A stretch of DNA of 64,000 nucleotides from CBDAPX01 sp965198725 (GCA_965198725.1 CBDAPX010000002.1:186001-250000); one strand, 5' to 3'. Shown: positions 25,634-34,792, counted from the first letter of the stretch. Numbers and translations: made by a program. The notes: a model not told the origin generated them from the letters alone.

Positions 25634-26335
25634 ATGTCAAAAATCGCTTTGGTGGACGATGACAGGAATATCATGACATCGGTGTCCATGACTCTTGAGG
25701 CCGAGGGGTTTGAGGTCGAAACCTATAATGACGGTCAGGCCGCCTTGGATGCATTCAATAAGAAGTTACCCGATATGGCCGTCCTGGACATCAAGATGCC
25801 CCGCATGGACGGTATGGACCTGTTGCAACGACTTCGGCAGAAGACGTCGATGCCGGTGATCTTTCTGACATCCAAGGACGACGAAATTGACGAGGTTTTG
25901 GGCTTGAGGATGGGCGCCGACGACTACGTCAAGAAGCCTTTTTCGCAACGCCTATTGGTGGAACGCATCCGTGCCTTGCTGCGGCGTCAGGAAGCGGTTG
26001 ACGGCGACATCGTTGGTGACAGCCCTGAAACCAAGGTTATGGAACGCGGGCACCTGCGGATGGATCCGTTGCGCCATGCGGTCAGTTGGAAGGGCAAGGA
26101 TGTCTCGCTGGCAGTGACAGAGTTCCTATTGCTGCAAGCGTTGGCGCAACGACCTGGCTTTGTCAAAAGCCGCGACCAGTTGATGGATGTCGCCTATGAC
26201 GATCAGGTTTATGTGGACGATCGCACGATCGACAGCCACATCAAGCGTCTGAGAAAGAAAATGCGCAGCGCTGATAACGAATTCGCAGCGATCGAAACGC
26301 TGTACGGCATCGGTTACCGTTACAACGAGGAATAA
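25634..26335 (+). CDS. chvI: Response regulator ChvI, OmpR family
   Basis: A 233-residue two-domain regulator. The receiver has the acidic pair DDD (8-10), phospho-acceptor Asp52 in VLDIKMPRMDG and Lys in DDYVKKPFSQ. The C-terminal winged helix includes LAVTEFLLLQALAQRPGFVKSRDQLMD and DDRTIDSHIKRLRKKM. It pairs with the downstream kinase gene 6 bases away. ChvI regulators control envelope, acid and symbiosis- or host-related responses in alphaproteobacteria. The AGAGG before the ATG is a fair ribosome site. Confidence 0.95.
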   Translation: MSKIALVDDDRNIMTSVSMTLEAEGFEVETYNDGQAALDAFNKKLPDMAVLDIKMPRMDGMDLLQRLRQKTSMPVIFLTSKDDEIDEVLGLRMGADDYVKKPFSQRLLVERIRALLRRQEAVDGDIVGDSPETKVMERGHLRMDPLRHAVSWKGKDVSLAVTEFLLLQALAQRPGFVKSRDQLMDVAYDDQVYVDDRTIDSHIKRLRKKMRSADNEFAAIETLYGIGYRYNEE

Positions 26336-26341
26336 AGCCTC

Positions 26342-28072
26342 ATGACCATGGTTCAGCGAGGTTTCGTGAAAGACACTGGGGCAACCCACTATCAGCGCAG
26401 CGGAGATGTTGTTTTGGGGGACGATTGGGTCGCCCCTGACAGTGCCGTGGAAAAAGAGTTGCAAGTGCGTCGCCAGAGGCGGGGCTGGTTTTCGCTGAAA
26501 ACCTCTCCGCTGACGCGCAAGATTATTGTTTTCAACCTGATCGCCTTGATGATCTTGGTGGTTGGCATCCTGCAACTTAGTTCGTCGCGGGACAGTCTTA
26601 TTCAGCAGCGCGCCGATGGCATGGTGAATGAGGTGGCCTTGATCGCTAACGTGGTCGAGGCACAATTGCCGTCAGTTGGGCCCGTGAATTTGGCAACGGG
26701 CGATGGCGCCGACATTCCGACCACTTTGGACGCGCTGAGCCTTGGTCAAGGCGTGAAAGTCGCGGTGTTTGACCAGGAAGGCACCGTCGTTGGTGAGACC
26801 ATGGGTGGCGGCGAAAAGGTAAGCGCCGATGCAGCGTCGAACACCGGAAGTTCGACCGTCATCAGCAATGTGCTCGACTCGATTTGGACCCTCGTTTCTG
26901 CTCCCTTTTCGACCGACTTTGATGTCAAGGGAACAACAACCGAGGAAGAGTTGAGCCTGATAGTGCCTGAGGCGCTGGCTGACGGTGCACAAGTCCGCAC
27001 CGTGATCGGAACAGACCATGGCATGGCTTTTGTCGCGGCCACGCCGATCCTTGCAAACGGAACGGCTGTTGGGGTCGTTGCCATGGCCAGCCCAAGTGGT
27101 GAGCTAGATGCATTGGTCCGGTCAGAACGCGAACGTGTTTTGCAGATGTTTATCGTGGCAATTCTGGTGTCCATCGGTCTGAGCCTTGTTCTGGCCTCGA
27201 CCATAGCCAACCCGCTGGCCGATCTGGCCGCCGCGGCAGAGTTGGGCCGAGACAAGAATTCGCGTCGGATGAACCCGGGCCGAATTCGGATCCCCGATTT
27301 GACGGCAAGACCGGACGAGATTGGACGTTTGAGCGGCGCTTTGAGCGGTATGGTTAACGCGCTTTATAACCGCATCGACGGCAACGAGCAGTTCGCCGCT
27401 GATGTGGCGCATGAGATCAAGAACCCGCTGGCCAGTTTGCGCAGCGCGGTTGGAACACTGCGCCTTGTCAAACGCGACGATCAACGCGCCCAATTGCTGG
27501 ACGTGATTGAACATGACGTGCGCCGTCTGGACCGCTTGGTCAGCGACATCTCGAACGCATCTCGCCTGGACAGCGAGTTGGTTAAGGAAGAAGAGGAAGA
27601 ATTCGATCTTCTGAAAATGCTGGGCAATTTGAACCAGTATCTGGGTGAAGACGCCAAGTCCAAGGGCGTCGATTATATCACCGATATGCCGGATCGCCCG
27701 ATTACCATCCACGGGTTGGAAGCACGGCTGGCGCAGGTGTTCGTCAATCTTATCACCAACGCCATTTCGTTCTGCGAAGATGGGGACGCCATTCGGGTCT
27801 GGGCGCGCAAGCGGGAAAACCGTGTTCTGATCGTTGTCGAAGACACTGGGCCCGGCATTCCGGACGAGGCGCTGACCAAGATTTTCAAACGCTTTTACAG
27901 TCAGCGGCCAGAAGAGCATTTCGGCAATAACTCCGGTTTGGGTCTCGCGATTTCCAAACAGATCGTCGAGGCACATGGCGGCGTTATCTGGGCCGAAAAC
28001 ATCCGTCCGACCGAAGCTGACATTACATCTGACCCACTGGGCGCACGATTTGTTGTTGGTCTGCCGGTCTAG
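26342..28072 (+). CDS. chvG: Sensor histidine kinase ChvG (ExoS family)
   Basis: A 576-residue membrane kinase. Two transmembrane helices (about 61-80 and 268-290) flank a periplasmic sensor of about 185 residues, followed by a HAMP-like linker, the dimerisation box FAADVAHEIKNPLASL with phospho-acceptor His357, and the ATPase domain with N-box NLITNAISFC, G1 VEDTGPGIP and G2 NNSGLGLAISKQIVEAHGG. The first 45 residues form a cytoplasmic tail. It is co-transcribed with chvI and probably with hprK, whose start is 6 bases after the stop. Confidence 0.95.
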   Translation: MTMVQRGFVKDTGATHYQRSGDVVLGDDWVAPDSAVEKELQVRRQRRGWFSLKTSPLTRKIIVFNLIALMILVVGILQLSSSRDSLIQQRADGMVNEVALIANVVEAQLPSVGPVNLATGDGADIPTTLDALSLGQGVKVAVFDQEGTVVGETMGGGEKVSADAASNTGSSTVISNVLDSIWTLVSAPFSTDFDVKGTTTEEELSLIVPEALADGAQVRTVIGTDHGMAFVAATPILANGTAVGVVAMASPSGELDALVRSERERVLQMFIVAILVSIGLSLVLASTIANPLADLAAAAELGRDKNSRRMNPGRIRIPDLTARPDEIGRLSGALSGMVNALYNRIDGNEQFAADVAHEIKNPLASLRSAVGTLRLVKRDDQRAQLLDVIEHDVRRLDRLVSDISNASRLDSELVKEEEEEFDLLKMLGNLNQYLGEDAKSKGVDYITDMPDRPITIHGLEARLAQVFVNLITNAISFCEDGDAIRVWARKRENRVLIVVEDTGPGIPDEALTKIFKRFYSQRPEEHFGNNSGLGLAISKQIVEAHGGVIWAENIRPTEADITSDPLGARFVVGLPV

Positions 28073-28078
28073 GGCCCG

Positions 28079-28504
28079 GTGACGCGGTCAGAGATAAGGC
28101 ATGCCAGTTCGGTCGCCCTGGACGGTCGCGGCTTACTCATCACCGGCGCTGCCGGCAGCGGCAAGTCGACACTTGCCCTGACCCTCATGGCTTTTGGCGC
28201 AGAGTTGATCGCCGATGACCGTACCCGGCTGACACAGGTTGATCAAGGGATCGAACTGTCCTGCGGCCCAAACATCGCTGGGCTTATCGAGGCGCGTGGT
28301 GTGGGACTGTTGACGGCAGACGCCGCCAAATCGGCATTGCTGGTCGGTGTCGTCGATTTGGATGTCACTGAAAAAGAGCGGTTGCCAACCTTCAAAGATG
28401 TTACCCTTTTGGGTCAAAACGTCCCCTTGTTTTATGCGATCAAAGCCCCGATTTTCGCTCCAGCATTGATGCAATTTCTCCGATCGGGACGACACAAAGC
28501 GTAA
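28079..28504 (+). CDS. hprK: HPr kinase/phosphorylase, short alphaproteobacterial form
   Basis: A 141-residue protein containing only the C-terminal catalytic domain of HprK, with the Walker A loop ITGAAGSGKSTLAL (21-34), LIADDRTRL and LIEARGVGLL. It phosphorylates HPr on Ser46 and can reverse this. Firmicute HprK is about 310 residues; the short form without the N-terminal domain is usual in alphaproteobacteria. The start is GTG. The stop overlaps the rapZ start (TAATG). HPr is encoded in the same cluster with its Ser46 intact. Confidence 0.93.
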   Translation: MTRSEIRHASSVALDGRGLLITGAAGSGKSTLALTLMAFGAELIADDRTRLTQVDQGIELSCGPNIAGLIEARGVGLLTADAAKSALLVGVVDLDVTEKERLPTFKDVTLLGQNVPLFYAIKAPIFAPALMQFLRSGRHKA

Positions 28505-29385
28505 TGTCAGACACAGCGCCACATGAGGCGGGCCTGGTCCTGGTGACGGGACCCGCGGGGGCCGGACGGACCACCGGCATTCGGGTCCTCGAAGATCTGG
28601 GATATGAGGCCATCGACAACATGCCGATCAGGCTGTTGCCACGCCTGTTTGATGGCGCATCCGCCGAAACCCGAATGGCTTTGGGCATCGACACCCGAAA
28701 CCGCGACTTTTCGACTGCGGTTTTTTGGGAAACGCTTGAAGCCCTGCGCGCGGCACAATCGGTGTCGGCAACTGTATTGTACCTGGATTGCCGCGCCGAG
28801 GTTTTGTTGCGGCGGTTCTCTGAAACAAGGCGCCGACATCCTTTGGCCCCGGCAGAGTCGCCGGGCGAAGGCATCAAAAGGGACTTTGAGAAACTGGCGC
28901 CCATACGGGACCGCGCCGACGTACTGATCGATACATCGGAACTTAACATCCATCAGTTGCGGGCCGAGATTGAGAGATGGTTTGCGCCAAATGTGACCAG
29001 CCCGCTCGCCCTTTCGGTCGAATCCTTTTCGTATAAAAGAGGGTTGCCGCAAGGGGTCGATATGATCTTTGACTGTCGGTTTTTGAACAACCCGCACTGG
29101 CAACCGGACTTGCGCCCGCTGGATGGACGGGACCCGCCCGTTGCAGACTACGTCCGGTCCGACAGCCGTTTTCAACCGTTCTTTGACCGGGTGGTGGACC
29201 TGACCCAAAGCCTTTTGCCGGCTTACGTTGAAGAGGGCAAGTCCCATCTGAGCATCGGGTTTGGATGCACCGGAGGGCAACACCGTTCCGTTATGTTAAC
29301 GGAAACCCTTGCAATGGCCCTTGCAGAGGAGGGCTGGCAGGTGTCAATTAGGCATCGCGAATTGGAACGCCGGACCAGCGGGTAG
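28504..29385 (+). CDS. rapZ: RNase adapter protein RapZ (P-loop nucleotide-binding)
   Basis: A 293-residue protein with the N-terminal P-loop GPAGAGRTTGIRVLEDLGYE (16-35), followed by DNMP, RRFSETRRRHPLAP and the C-terminal block FGCTGGQHRSVMLTE, which define the RapZ/YvcJ family. In enterobacteria RapZ directs RNase E cleavage of the GlmZ small RNA and so controls glucosamine synthesis; the alphaproteobacterial role is less clear. It sits between hprK and EIIA, the usual PTS-linked context. Confidence 0.95.
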   Translation: MSDTAPHEAGLVLVTGPAGAGRTTGIRVLEDLGYEAIDNMPIRLLPRLFDGASAETRMALGIDTRNRDFSTAVFWETLEALRAAQSVSATVLYLDCRAEVLLRRFSETRRRHPLAPAESPGEGIKRDFEKLAPIRDRADVLIDTSELNIHQLRAEIERWFAPNVTSPLALSVESFSYKRGLPQGVDMIFDCRFLNNPHWQPDLRPLDGRDPPVADYVRSDSRFQPFFDRVVDLTQSLLPAYVEEGKSHLSIGFGCTGGQHRSVMLTETLAMALAEEGWQVSIRHRELERRTSG

Positions 29386-29393
29386 GGGCCAGA

Positions 29394-29786
29394 TTGATCG
29401 GTATTGTGATTGTCGCGCATGGCGGTTTGGCGAAAGAATATCTTTCGGCAGTCGAGCATGTTGTTGGCCCGCAACAGGGCGTGCGCGCGATTTCGATCGG
29501 GGCCGAAGATGATCGCGATCTCAAACAAGCAGAAATCTGCGCCGCTGCGGATGCCGTAGATGAAGGAGACGGGGTTGTGATGGTCACGGACCTCTTTGGC
29601 GGGTCGCCATCGAACCTGAGTCTCAAAGCCTGTCGCCCCAGAAATCGCCGTATCCTATACGGTGCGAACTTGCCGCTTTTGATAAAATTGGCGAAATCCC
29701 GCCGTCTTGGATTGGACGAAGCGGTCAAAGGCGCGCTGTTTGCAGGCAAAAAATACATTGATGTGCAGGATGTCAGCGCGAATTAA
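29394..29786 (+). CDS. PTS EIIA component, mannose-type fold (EIIA-Man)
   Basis: A 130-residue phosphocarrier. The N-terminus IGIVIVAHGGLAKEYLSAVEH places the phospho-acceptor at His9, and VMVTDLFGGSPSNLS is the second family signature. No sugar permease (EIIB/C) is nearby, so this is a regulatory phosphorelay protein receiving phosphate from HPr rather than a sugar transporter part. The start is TTG at 29394, 8 bases after the rapZ stop, with GGGG-rich sequence as a weak ribosome site. Confidence 0.92.
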   Translation: MIGIVIVAHGGLAKEYLSAVEHVVGPQQGVRAISIGAEDDRDLKQAEICAAADAVDEGDGVVMVTDLFGGSPSNLSLKACRPRNRRILYGANLPLLIKLAKSRRLGLDEAVKGALFAGKKYIDVQDVSAN

Positions 29787-29807
29787 GAAAACTGAAAAGA
29801 CAACATA

Positions 29808-30077
29808 ATGATTGTGAAATCTCTGAAAATCGTGAATGAAAAGGGACTACATGCCCGGGCATCGGCCAAACTGGTGGACGTCGTTGAAGGATATGACGCT
29901 TCGGCAGAGGTTTCACGCGATGGCTTGTCAGCTTCGGGCGACAGCATTATGGGTCTTTTGATGTTGGCGGCGTCCAAAGGAACGACCATCGACGTGCAGA
30001 CATCTGGACCCGATGCCGAGGCTCTTGCCAACGCGCTAGAGGCCTTGGTGGCAGACAAATTTGGAGAGGGTTTCTAG
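29808..30077 (+). CDS. ptsH: HPr phosphocarrier protein
   Basis: An 89-residue HPr. His15 in EKGLHARASAK accepts phosphate from enzyme I and Ser46 in ASGDSIMGLLMLAA is the HprK target; both are present. It passes phosphate to the adjacent EIIA-Man. Enzyme I is not in the window. HPr-Ser-P and the HprK switch are expected to link carbon status to the neighbouring ChvG/ChvI and RapZ systems, as proposed in other alphaproteobacteria. Confidence 0.95.
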   Translation: MIVKSLKIVNEKGLHARASAKLVDVVEGYDASAEVSRDGLSASGDSIMGLLMLAASKGTTIDVQTSGPDAEALANALEALVADKFGEGF

Positions 30078-30112
30078 CCCTTTCGACAAGTGAGACGGAT
30101 GGTGAAACACAA

Positions 30113-31009
30113 GTGGTAGACAGTTTCCACCAGACCCGGCCAATGCAGGCCGCAGGAACCCGGAAAAAGGCCGATCAGGTCGATTTCCGCACCTATGACC
30201 GTCGCAGCCTGTCTTATGCGTCCACTTTCGAAGATCCGATGAAAGCATCGATCATTCGCGGAATGGAGTGGATGACCGGCAAGCTGACCATTATGCGGCT
30301 GATCCGCGAGTTTGAAAAACGTGGCGCACCCAAGGGTCAAGAGTTTTGGCGGGCGTGTTTGGATGTCATGGGGATCGAGCTGCAAACGCCGGTCGAACAG
30401 TTGCAACGCATCCCGAAAGAAGGCCCTGTCATCGTGGTGGCCAATCATCCCCACGGGATGGTTGACGGCATGATTTTTGCCGATCTGATTGGTCGGGTAC
30501 GGTCGGACTATCGTATTCTGACACGGTCCTTGCTGACCTCGATTGACGAGCAAGCCGACGAATTCATGATCCCGGTCCCTTTCCCACATGATCCTGAAGC
30601 GCAGCGCAAGTTCGTGGAGATGCGGGCCAAGGCGATGGACCATCTGGGCAATGGCGGCGTCGTCGCCCTGTTCCCATCGGGTGTCGTGGCGCATTCTGAA
30701 ACGTGGTTCGGCCCCGCGATCGAAGCGGAATGGAACGTGTTCACGGCCAAGATGATCCGCCGATCCGGTGCCACGGTCATTCCGCTGCGGTTCCAAGGGT
30801 CGAATTCGCGCGCCTACCAGATCGCCAACAAGGTGTCTCCGCTGTTGCGGCAGGGCCTGTTGCTGCACGAAATCGTAAAAAGCCTGAACAAGCCTCAAAA
30901 GCCAATTGTTGGTGAACCGATTTCCGCCGAACAGCTAAAACTGTTGGAAAAGGATCCCCGCGGCTTCATGGCTTGGTTGCGCGAGCACACGATCACCCTG
31001 ACGTCCTGA
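30113..31009 (+). CDS. Lysophospholipid acyltransferase family protein (PlsC-like)
   Basis: A 298-residue protein from GTG 30113 (ATG 30143 is an alternative). The acyltransferase motif I region reads VVANHPHGMVDGM, with five rather than four residues between the His and Asp, as I recall from hemolysin- or ornithine-lipid-type PlsC relatives. Motif III-like VALFPSGVVAHSE and IPLRFQGSNSR follow. It probably acylates a lysophospholipid or lyso-ornithine lipid at the inner membrane. It ends the plus-strand chvI-HPr run, 35 bases after HPr, and may belong to the same transcript. Confidence 0.82.
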   Translation: MVDSFHQTRPMQAAGTRKKADQVDFRTYDRRSLSYASTFEDPMKASIIRGMEWMTGKLTIMRLIREFEKRGAPKGQEFWRACLDVMGIELQTPVEQLQRIPKEGPVIVVANHPHGMVDGMIFADLIGRVRSDYRILTRSLLTSIDEQADEFMIPVPFPHDPEAQRKFVEMRAKAMDHLGNGGVVALFPSGVVAHSETWFGPAIEAEWNVFTAKMIRRSGATVIPLRFQGSNSRAYQIANKVSPLLRQGLLLHEIVKSLNKPQKPIVGEPISAEQLKLLEKDPRGFMAWLREHTITLTS

Positions 31010-31019
31010 TACGGTCGGA

Positions 31020-31895
31020 TCAGCGTGTCGGAACCGGCACGTCCCCGCGATAATCGTAAAACCCTCGTTGGGTTTTGCGTCCTAACCAACCGGCCTCGAC
31101 ATATTTGGTCAAAAGCGGGCAGGGGCGGTACTTGGTATCGGCCAAACCGTCGTGCAATACGTTCATGATCGCCAGACAAGTGTCCAAGCCTATGAAATCG
31201 GCCAGTTCCAGCGGACCCATGGGATGGTTGGCGCCCAGTTTGAGCGATTCATCAATCGATTTTACCGACCCGACGCCTTCATAAAGGGTGTAAACCGCCT
31301 CGTTGATCATTGGCATCAGGATGCGGTTTACGATGAAGGCGGGGAAGTCCTCGGCGCTTGCGGCAGTTTTACCCAAACGATCGACAACGGTTTTACAAGC
31401 GCTGAACGTCGGCTCATCCGTTGCGATACCCCGGATTAATTCGACCAGTTGCATCACAGGCACCGGGTTCATGAAATGGAATCCCATGAATTTTTCGGGC
31501 CGGTCTGTGCGGCTGGCCAGACGGGTTATCGAAATCGAAGAGGTGTTTGACGTCAGGATCGTATCGGGACCCAAATGGGGCACCAGGTCTTCAAAAATTG
31601 CCTGTTTGATGCTTTCCCGTTCAGTGGTCGCTTCGATCACCAGATCCGTTTGCCCCAATGCCGGCAGCTCCAATGTGGTCTTGATCCGATCCATGGCCGC
31701 CTTGGCACGGGCCTCTTCGATCTTTCCACGCCCCACCTGACGGGCGAGGTTGCGCTCAATGCTGGATATGGCGTTGTTCAGAGCATCCTGGCTGATATCA
31801 GTGATAAGGACATCATAATCGGCCAATGCCATGACATGCGCGATGCCGTTGCCCATCTGCCCTGCGCCGATCACGCCGATCTTTTGTATGTCCAT
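31020..31895 (-). CDS. hbd: 3-hydroxybutyryl-CoA dehydrogenase
   Basis: A 291-residue NAD(P)-dependent enzyme oxidising (S)-3-hydroxybutyryl-CoA to acetoacetyl-CoA, or the reverse. Rossmann loop GVIGAGQMGNGIAHVMALA (7-25), catalytic Ser/His/Glu/Asn context in SNTSSISIT, GFHFMNPVPVMQLVELI and the domain junction FPAFIVNRILMPMINEA. The C-terminal LELADFIGLDTCLAIM completes the fold. It lies near etfA and etfB on the same strand but is separated by an oppositely oriented gene. It fits acetyl-CoA-linked C4 metabolism together with Mcd. Confidence 0.93.
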   Translation of the reverse strand: MDIQKIGVIGAGQMGNGIAHVMALADYDVLITDISQDALNNAISSIERNLARQVGRGKIEEARAKAAMDRIKTTLELPALGQTDLVIEATTERESIKQAIFEDLVPHLGPDTILTSNTSSISITRLASRTDRPEKFMGFHFMNPVPVMQLVELIRGIATDEPTFSACKTVVDRLGKTAASAEDFPAFIVNRILMPMINEAVYTLYEGVGSVKSIDESLKLGANHPMGPLELADFIGLDTCLAIMNVLHDGLADTKYRPCPLLTKYVEAGWLGRKTQRGFYDYRGDVPVPTR

Positions 31896-32054
31896 GCTGC
31901 TGTGCCCTCACTGCGGATTGCACGCACCATACCGGGCGGTGTCGGGCGGCGGCAAGGGTCTGATTTGCCGCGAAACTGCTTCAAAATGACAAGTTAGACT
32001 TTTGGAAATCCCCCTGTGCGAATCTGGGCTGTGGGTGAACGATTTGGGGGAATC

Positions 32055-32858
32055 ATGAGCTTTCCTATGAGGGGCGTTGGAACGCCTGAAATATCGACGT
32101 GTAAGTATAAAGGGGCGCGGTTGTGGGTCCGCGGGCCAAGACGCAGTTTAGACGCGCCTTTCGTGGCGTGCCTTGGCGGGACAGAGACGTTTGGGAAATA
32201 TGTACAATCACCATTTGCGGATGAGCTGGAAACGGCTTTGGGCAAAACCTGTGTGAACTTTGGCAGCTTGAACGCCGGGCTGGATGCGCTGGTCATGGAC
32301 GAAAACCTTTTGGCCTTGTCCTCAAAAGCAGACGTTGTCGTTTTGCAGCTTCTTGGCGCGCAAAACCTGACCAACCCGTTTTATCGGGTTCATCCGCGGC
32401 GAAATGATCGCTTTCTGGAAGCGACGCAGCTGTTGCGGCAAACCTATCCCGAGGTGGATTTTACCGAATTCAGCTTTAACCGGCATCTATTGACGAAATT
32501 GAACGCCGTATGCCCCAAGCGGTTCAACGTGATCCGTAAAACGCTTCAGGATTTGTGGCGCGCGCGTATGCGGCTGCTGTTGGCGGCACTTGATACCGAT
32601 GTTGTTTTGCTCTGGCTGCGGTACACCGACCAAAGGGCGCCGGCGCCCGATCTCATCACTCAAAAGGTGACTTCAACTCTCGCCGGATATGTCCGTGCGA
32701 TTGTCGAGGTGCCCATTAAAACCGCAGGTTCCGCCAGAGAGCTTTCTGACATGCACTTTGACCCGATGAGTGCTGGATCCGCATCGCGTTTGCCAGGGCC
32801 ATCGGCCCATCGACGGATCGCAACGCGCCTGTGCGAAGTGTTGACGCCGATGACATAA
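32055..32858 (+). CDS. DUF6473-like protein, function unknown
   Basis: A 267-residue protein from ATG 32055; a longer frame from 32016 adds 13 residues. Conserved-looking blocks are FVACLGGTETFGKYVQSPFADELE, CVNFGSLNAGLDAL, VVVLQLLGAQNLTNPFYRVHPRRNDRFLEA and DFTEFSFNRHLL. The GGTETFG and N-terminal layout recall SGNH-type surface or polysaccharide-modifying proteins; I place it in the family I know as DUF6473, common in Rhodobacterales. No signal peptide is seen. It stands alone between hbd and etfA. Confidence 0.65.
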   Translation: MSFPMRGVGTPEISTCKYKGARLWVRGPRRSLDAPFVACLGGTETFGKYVQSPFADELETALGKTCVNFGSLNAGLDALVMDENLLALSSKADVVVLQLLGAQNLTNPFYRVHPRRNDRFLEATQLLRQTYPEVDFTEFSFNRHLLTKLNAVCPKRFNVIRKTLQDLWRARMRLLLAALDTDVVLLWLRYTDQRAPAPDLITQKVTSTLAGYVRAIVEVPIKTAGSARELSDMHFDPMSAGSASRLPGPSAHRRIATRLCEVLTPMT

Positions 32859-32884
32859 AAAAACCCGCCGGCGGAACCGGCGGG
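32857..32884 (-). terminator. Rho-independent terminator of etfA
   Basis: Stem CCCGCCGG (32864-32871) with CCGGCGGG (32877-32884), 5-base loop, and seven T residues on the minus strand. It lies 24 bases past the etfA stop and directly after the stop of the convergent DUF6473 gene; the weak T signal on the plus side makes it mainly a minus-strand terminator. Confidence 0.93.
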
Positions 32885-32908
32885 CTCATAAATGCTTTTG
32901 TGGGTCGC

Positions 32909-33838
32909 TTAACCGAGTTTCTCGGTCAATTCCGGAACCGCGTCAAAGAGGTCCGCAACCAGACCGAAATCAGCGACCTGGAAGATTGGTGCTTCTTCGT
33001 CTTTGTTGATTGCCACGATGACCTTGGAATCCTTCATACCCGCAAGGTGCTGAATGGCGCCAGAGATGCCGACGGCAACATAGAGGTCAGGCGCAACAAC
33101 CTTACCGGTCTGACCAACCTGCCAGTCGTTTGGTGCATAGCCCGAGTCAACCGCAGCGCGGGACGCGCCAACAGCGGCGCCCAGCGTGTCTGCCAGCTTT
33201 TCGATCAGGGCAAAGTCCTCTTCAGAACCGACGCCACGACCACCAGAAACCACAACACCAGCCGATGTCAGTTCTGGGCGATCGCTTTCGGCAACCTTGT
33301 CTTCAACCCATTCGGACAGGCCGGGGTTGTCTGCGGCGGAAATGGTTTCGACCGCTGCCGAACCGCCTTCGCCTGCTGCGTCAAAAGTGGACGTCCGGAA
33401 GGTGACAACCTTTTTCGCATCCGACGATTTGACGGTCTGGATCGCGTTGCCTGCGTAGATGGGACGCTCAAACGTGCTGCCGTCCACGACGCCCGAGGCA
33501 TCGGAAATAACCATGACGTCAAGCAATGCCGCAACGCGTGGCATAACGTTCTTTGCGTCCGTGGTCGCAAGTGCAACGATATGTTCGTAGTCACCCGCCA
33601 ACGACGCGATCAGCGCGGCGGTGGATTCCGCAAGGCGGTGACCCAGCGACGCATCCTCGGCCACCAGAACCTTTGACACACCGTCGATCTTTGCCGCCGC
33701 TTCGCCAGCTGCGGCCGCAGAGCCACCCGCTGCCAGAACGGTCACATCACCCAACATTTTTGCCGCGGTCACAGCCTTGGCGGTGGCGTCCATCGCCAGT
33801 TCGCCGTCAGTCACTTCTGCGAGAAGAAGAACAGCCAT
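32909..33838 (-). CDS. etfA: Electron transfer flavoprotein, alpha subunit
   Basis: The 309-residue FAD-binding subunit of ETF, which takes electrons from acyl-CoA dehydrogenases such as Mcd and passes them to ETF-ubiquinone oxidoreductase. The C-terminal FAD signature reads DLYVAVGISGAIQHLAGMKDSKVIVAINKD, preceded by VVSGGRGVGSEEDF and the segment LTSAGVVV. The ATG overlaps the etfB stop (TAATG), so the two are coupled. A strong terminator follows. Confidence 0.97.
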   Translation of the reverse strand: MAVLLLAEVTDGELAMDATAKAVTAAKMLGDVTVLAAGGSAAAAGEAAAKIDGVSKVLVAEDASLGHRLAESTAALIASLAGDYEHIVALATTDAKNVMPRVAALLDVMVISDASGVVDGSTFERPIYAGNAIQTVKSSDAKKVVTFRTSTFDAAGEGGSAAVETISAADNPGLSEWVEDKVAESDRPELTSAGVVVSGGRGVGSEEDFALIEKLADTLGAAVGASRAAVDSGYAPNDWQVGQTGKVVAPDLYVAVGISGAIQHLAGMKDSKVIVAINKDEEAPIFQVADFGLVADLFDAVPELTEKLG

Positions 33839-34596
33839 TATACAGCCCCCGCTTCTTTGAGTTTCTCTACAAGCTCGTCCACCGAACCAACTTTGATGCC
33901 CGCTGCACGTGCTTCGGGTTCGGCGGTTGAAACGATTTCAAGGCGCGGGGTCACGTCAACGCCGTAATCCGCAGCCGTCTTTTCGTCGAGCGGCTTTTTC
34001 TTCGCTTTCATGATGTTTGGCAGCGACGCGTAACGTGGCTCGTTCAAGCGCAAGTCAACGCTGACGATGGTTGGCATCTTGACCTTGATGGTCTGCAAAC
34101 CGCCATCCACTTCGCGGGTCACGACCGCGTTGTCGCCGTCAACATCCAGTTCGGACGCAAATGTGCCTTGCGACCAGCCGAGCAGGGCCGACAGCATCTG
34201 GCCCGTGGCGTTCATGTCGTTGTCGATGGCTTGTTTGCCGCACAGCACGAGGCCGGGTGCTTCTTCCTCGACGATTTTCGCAAGGATCTTGGCAACCGAC
34301 AAAGGCTCGATATCGGTGTGGACGTCATCTGCGGCCACAACCAGGATCGCGCGATCCGCGCCCATTGCCAAAGCGGTCCGCAGGGTTTCCTGCGACTGCT
34401 TGACACCGATCGAAACGGCGACGATTTCGTCCGCCTTACCGGCCTCTTTCAGACGGATCGCCTCTTCGACGGCAATCTCGTCGAAGGGGTTCATCGACAT
34501 TTTCACATTCGCCAGATCAACACCGCTACCGTCCGCTTTCACGCGGACTTTCACATTATAGTCGATCACGCGCTTGACAGGTACGAGCACCTTCAT
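33838..34596 (-). CDS. etfB: Electron transfer flavoprotein, beta subunit
   Basis: The 252-residue ETF beta subunit. KVLVPVKRVIDYNVKVRVK at the N-terminus, NPFDEIAVEEAIRLKE, the AMP-binding GADRAILV and CGKQAIDNDMNATGQMLSALLGW, and the lysine-rich NIMKAKKKPLDE segment (a methyltransferase target in some ETFs) are present. It is the first gene of the etfBA operon; the promoter should lie in the 217-base gap upstream. Confidence 0.97.
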   Translation of the reverse strand: MKVLVPVKRVIDYNVKVRVKADGSGVDLANVKMSMNPFDEIAVEEAIRLKEAGKADEIVAVSIGVKQSQETLRTALAMGADRAILVVAADDVHTDIEPLSVAKILAKIVEEEAPGLVLCGKQAIDNDMNATGQMLSALLGWSQGTFASELDVDGDNAVVTREVDGGLQTIKVKMPTIVSVDLRLNEPRYASLPNIMKAKKKPLDEKTAADYGVDVTPRLEIVSTAEPEARAAGIKVGSVDELVEKLKEAGAV

Positions 34597-34772
34597 CTGC
34601 GTGTTTCTCCTTAGGTTTCTTGCCCCGGCAAAGGGACGACTGAATTACTCGCCATCTGTTACAAGCTGCTGACGGGCGAGAACAGATCAAAATCGACCCG
34701 AAATGACGCAGGGACGCCGCGTTCAAACCCTTTTTGCGAAATTTTATTGCGCAAAGAAAACAGACGGAACCA

Positions 34773-34792
34773 ACTCGGCCAATTTGCCGAGT
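34773..34792 (-). terminator. Hairpin after the adenosyltransferase gene, possible terminator
   Basis: A 7-bp perfect stem, ACTCGGC (34773-34779) with GCCGAGT (34786-34792), loop of 6, lying 21 bases past the cob(I)alamin adenosyltransferase stop. The downstream minus-strand sequence is only moderately T-rich, so termination is plausible but not certain. The remaining sequence of the 34597-34813 gap shows no gene. Confidence 0.4.
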
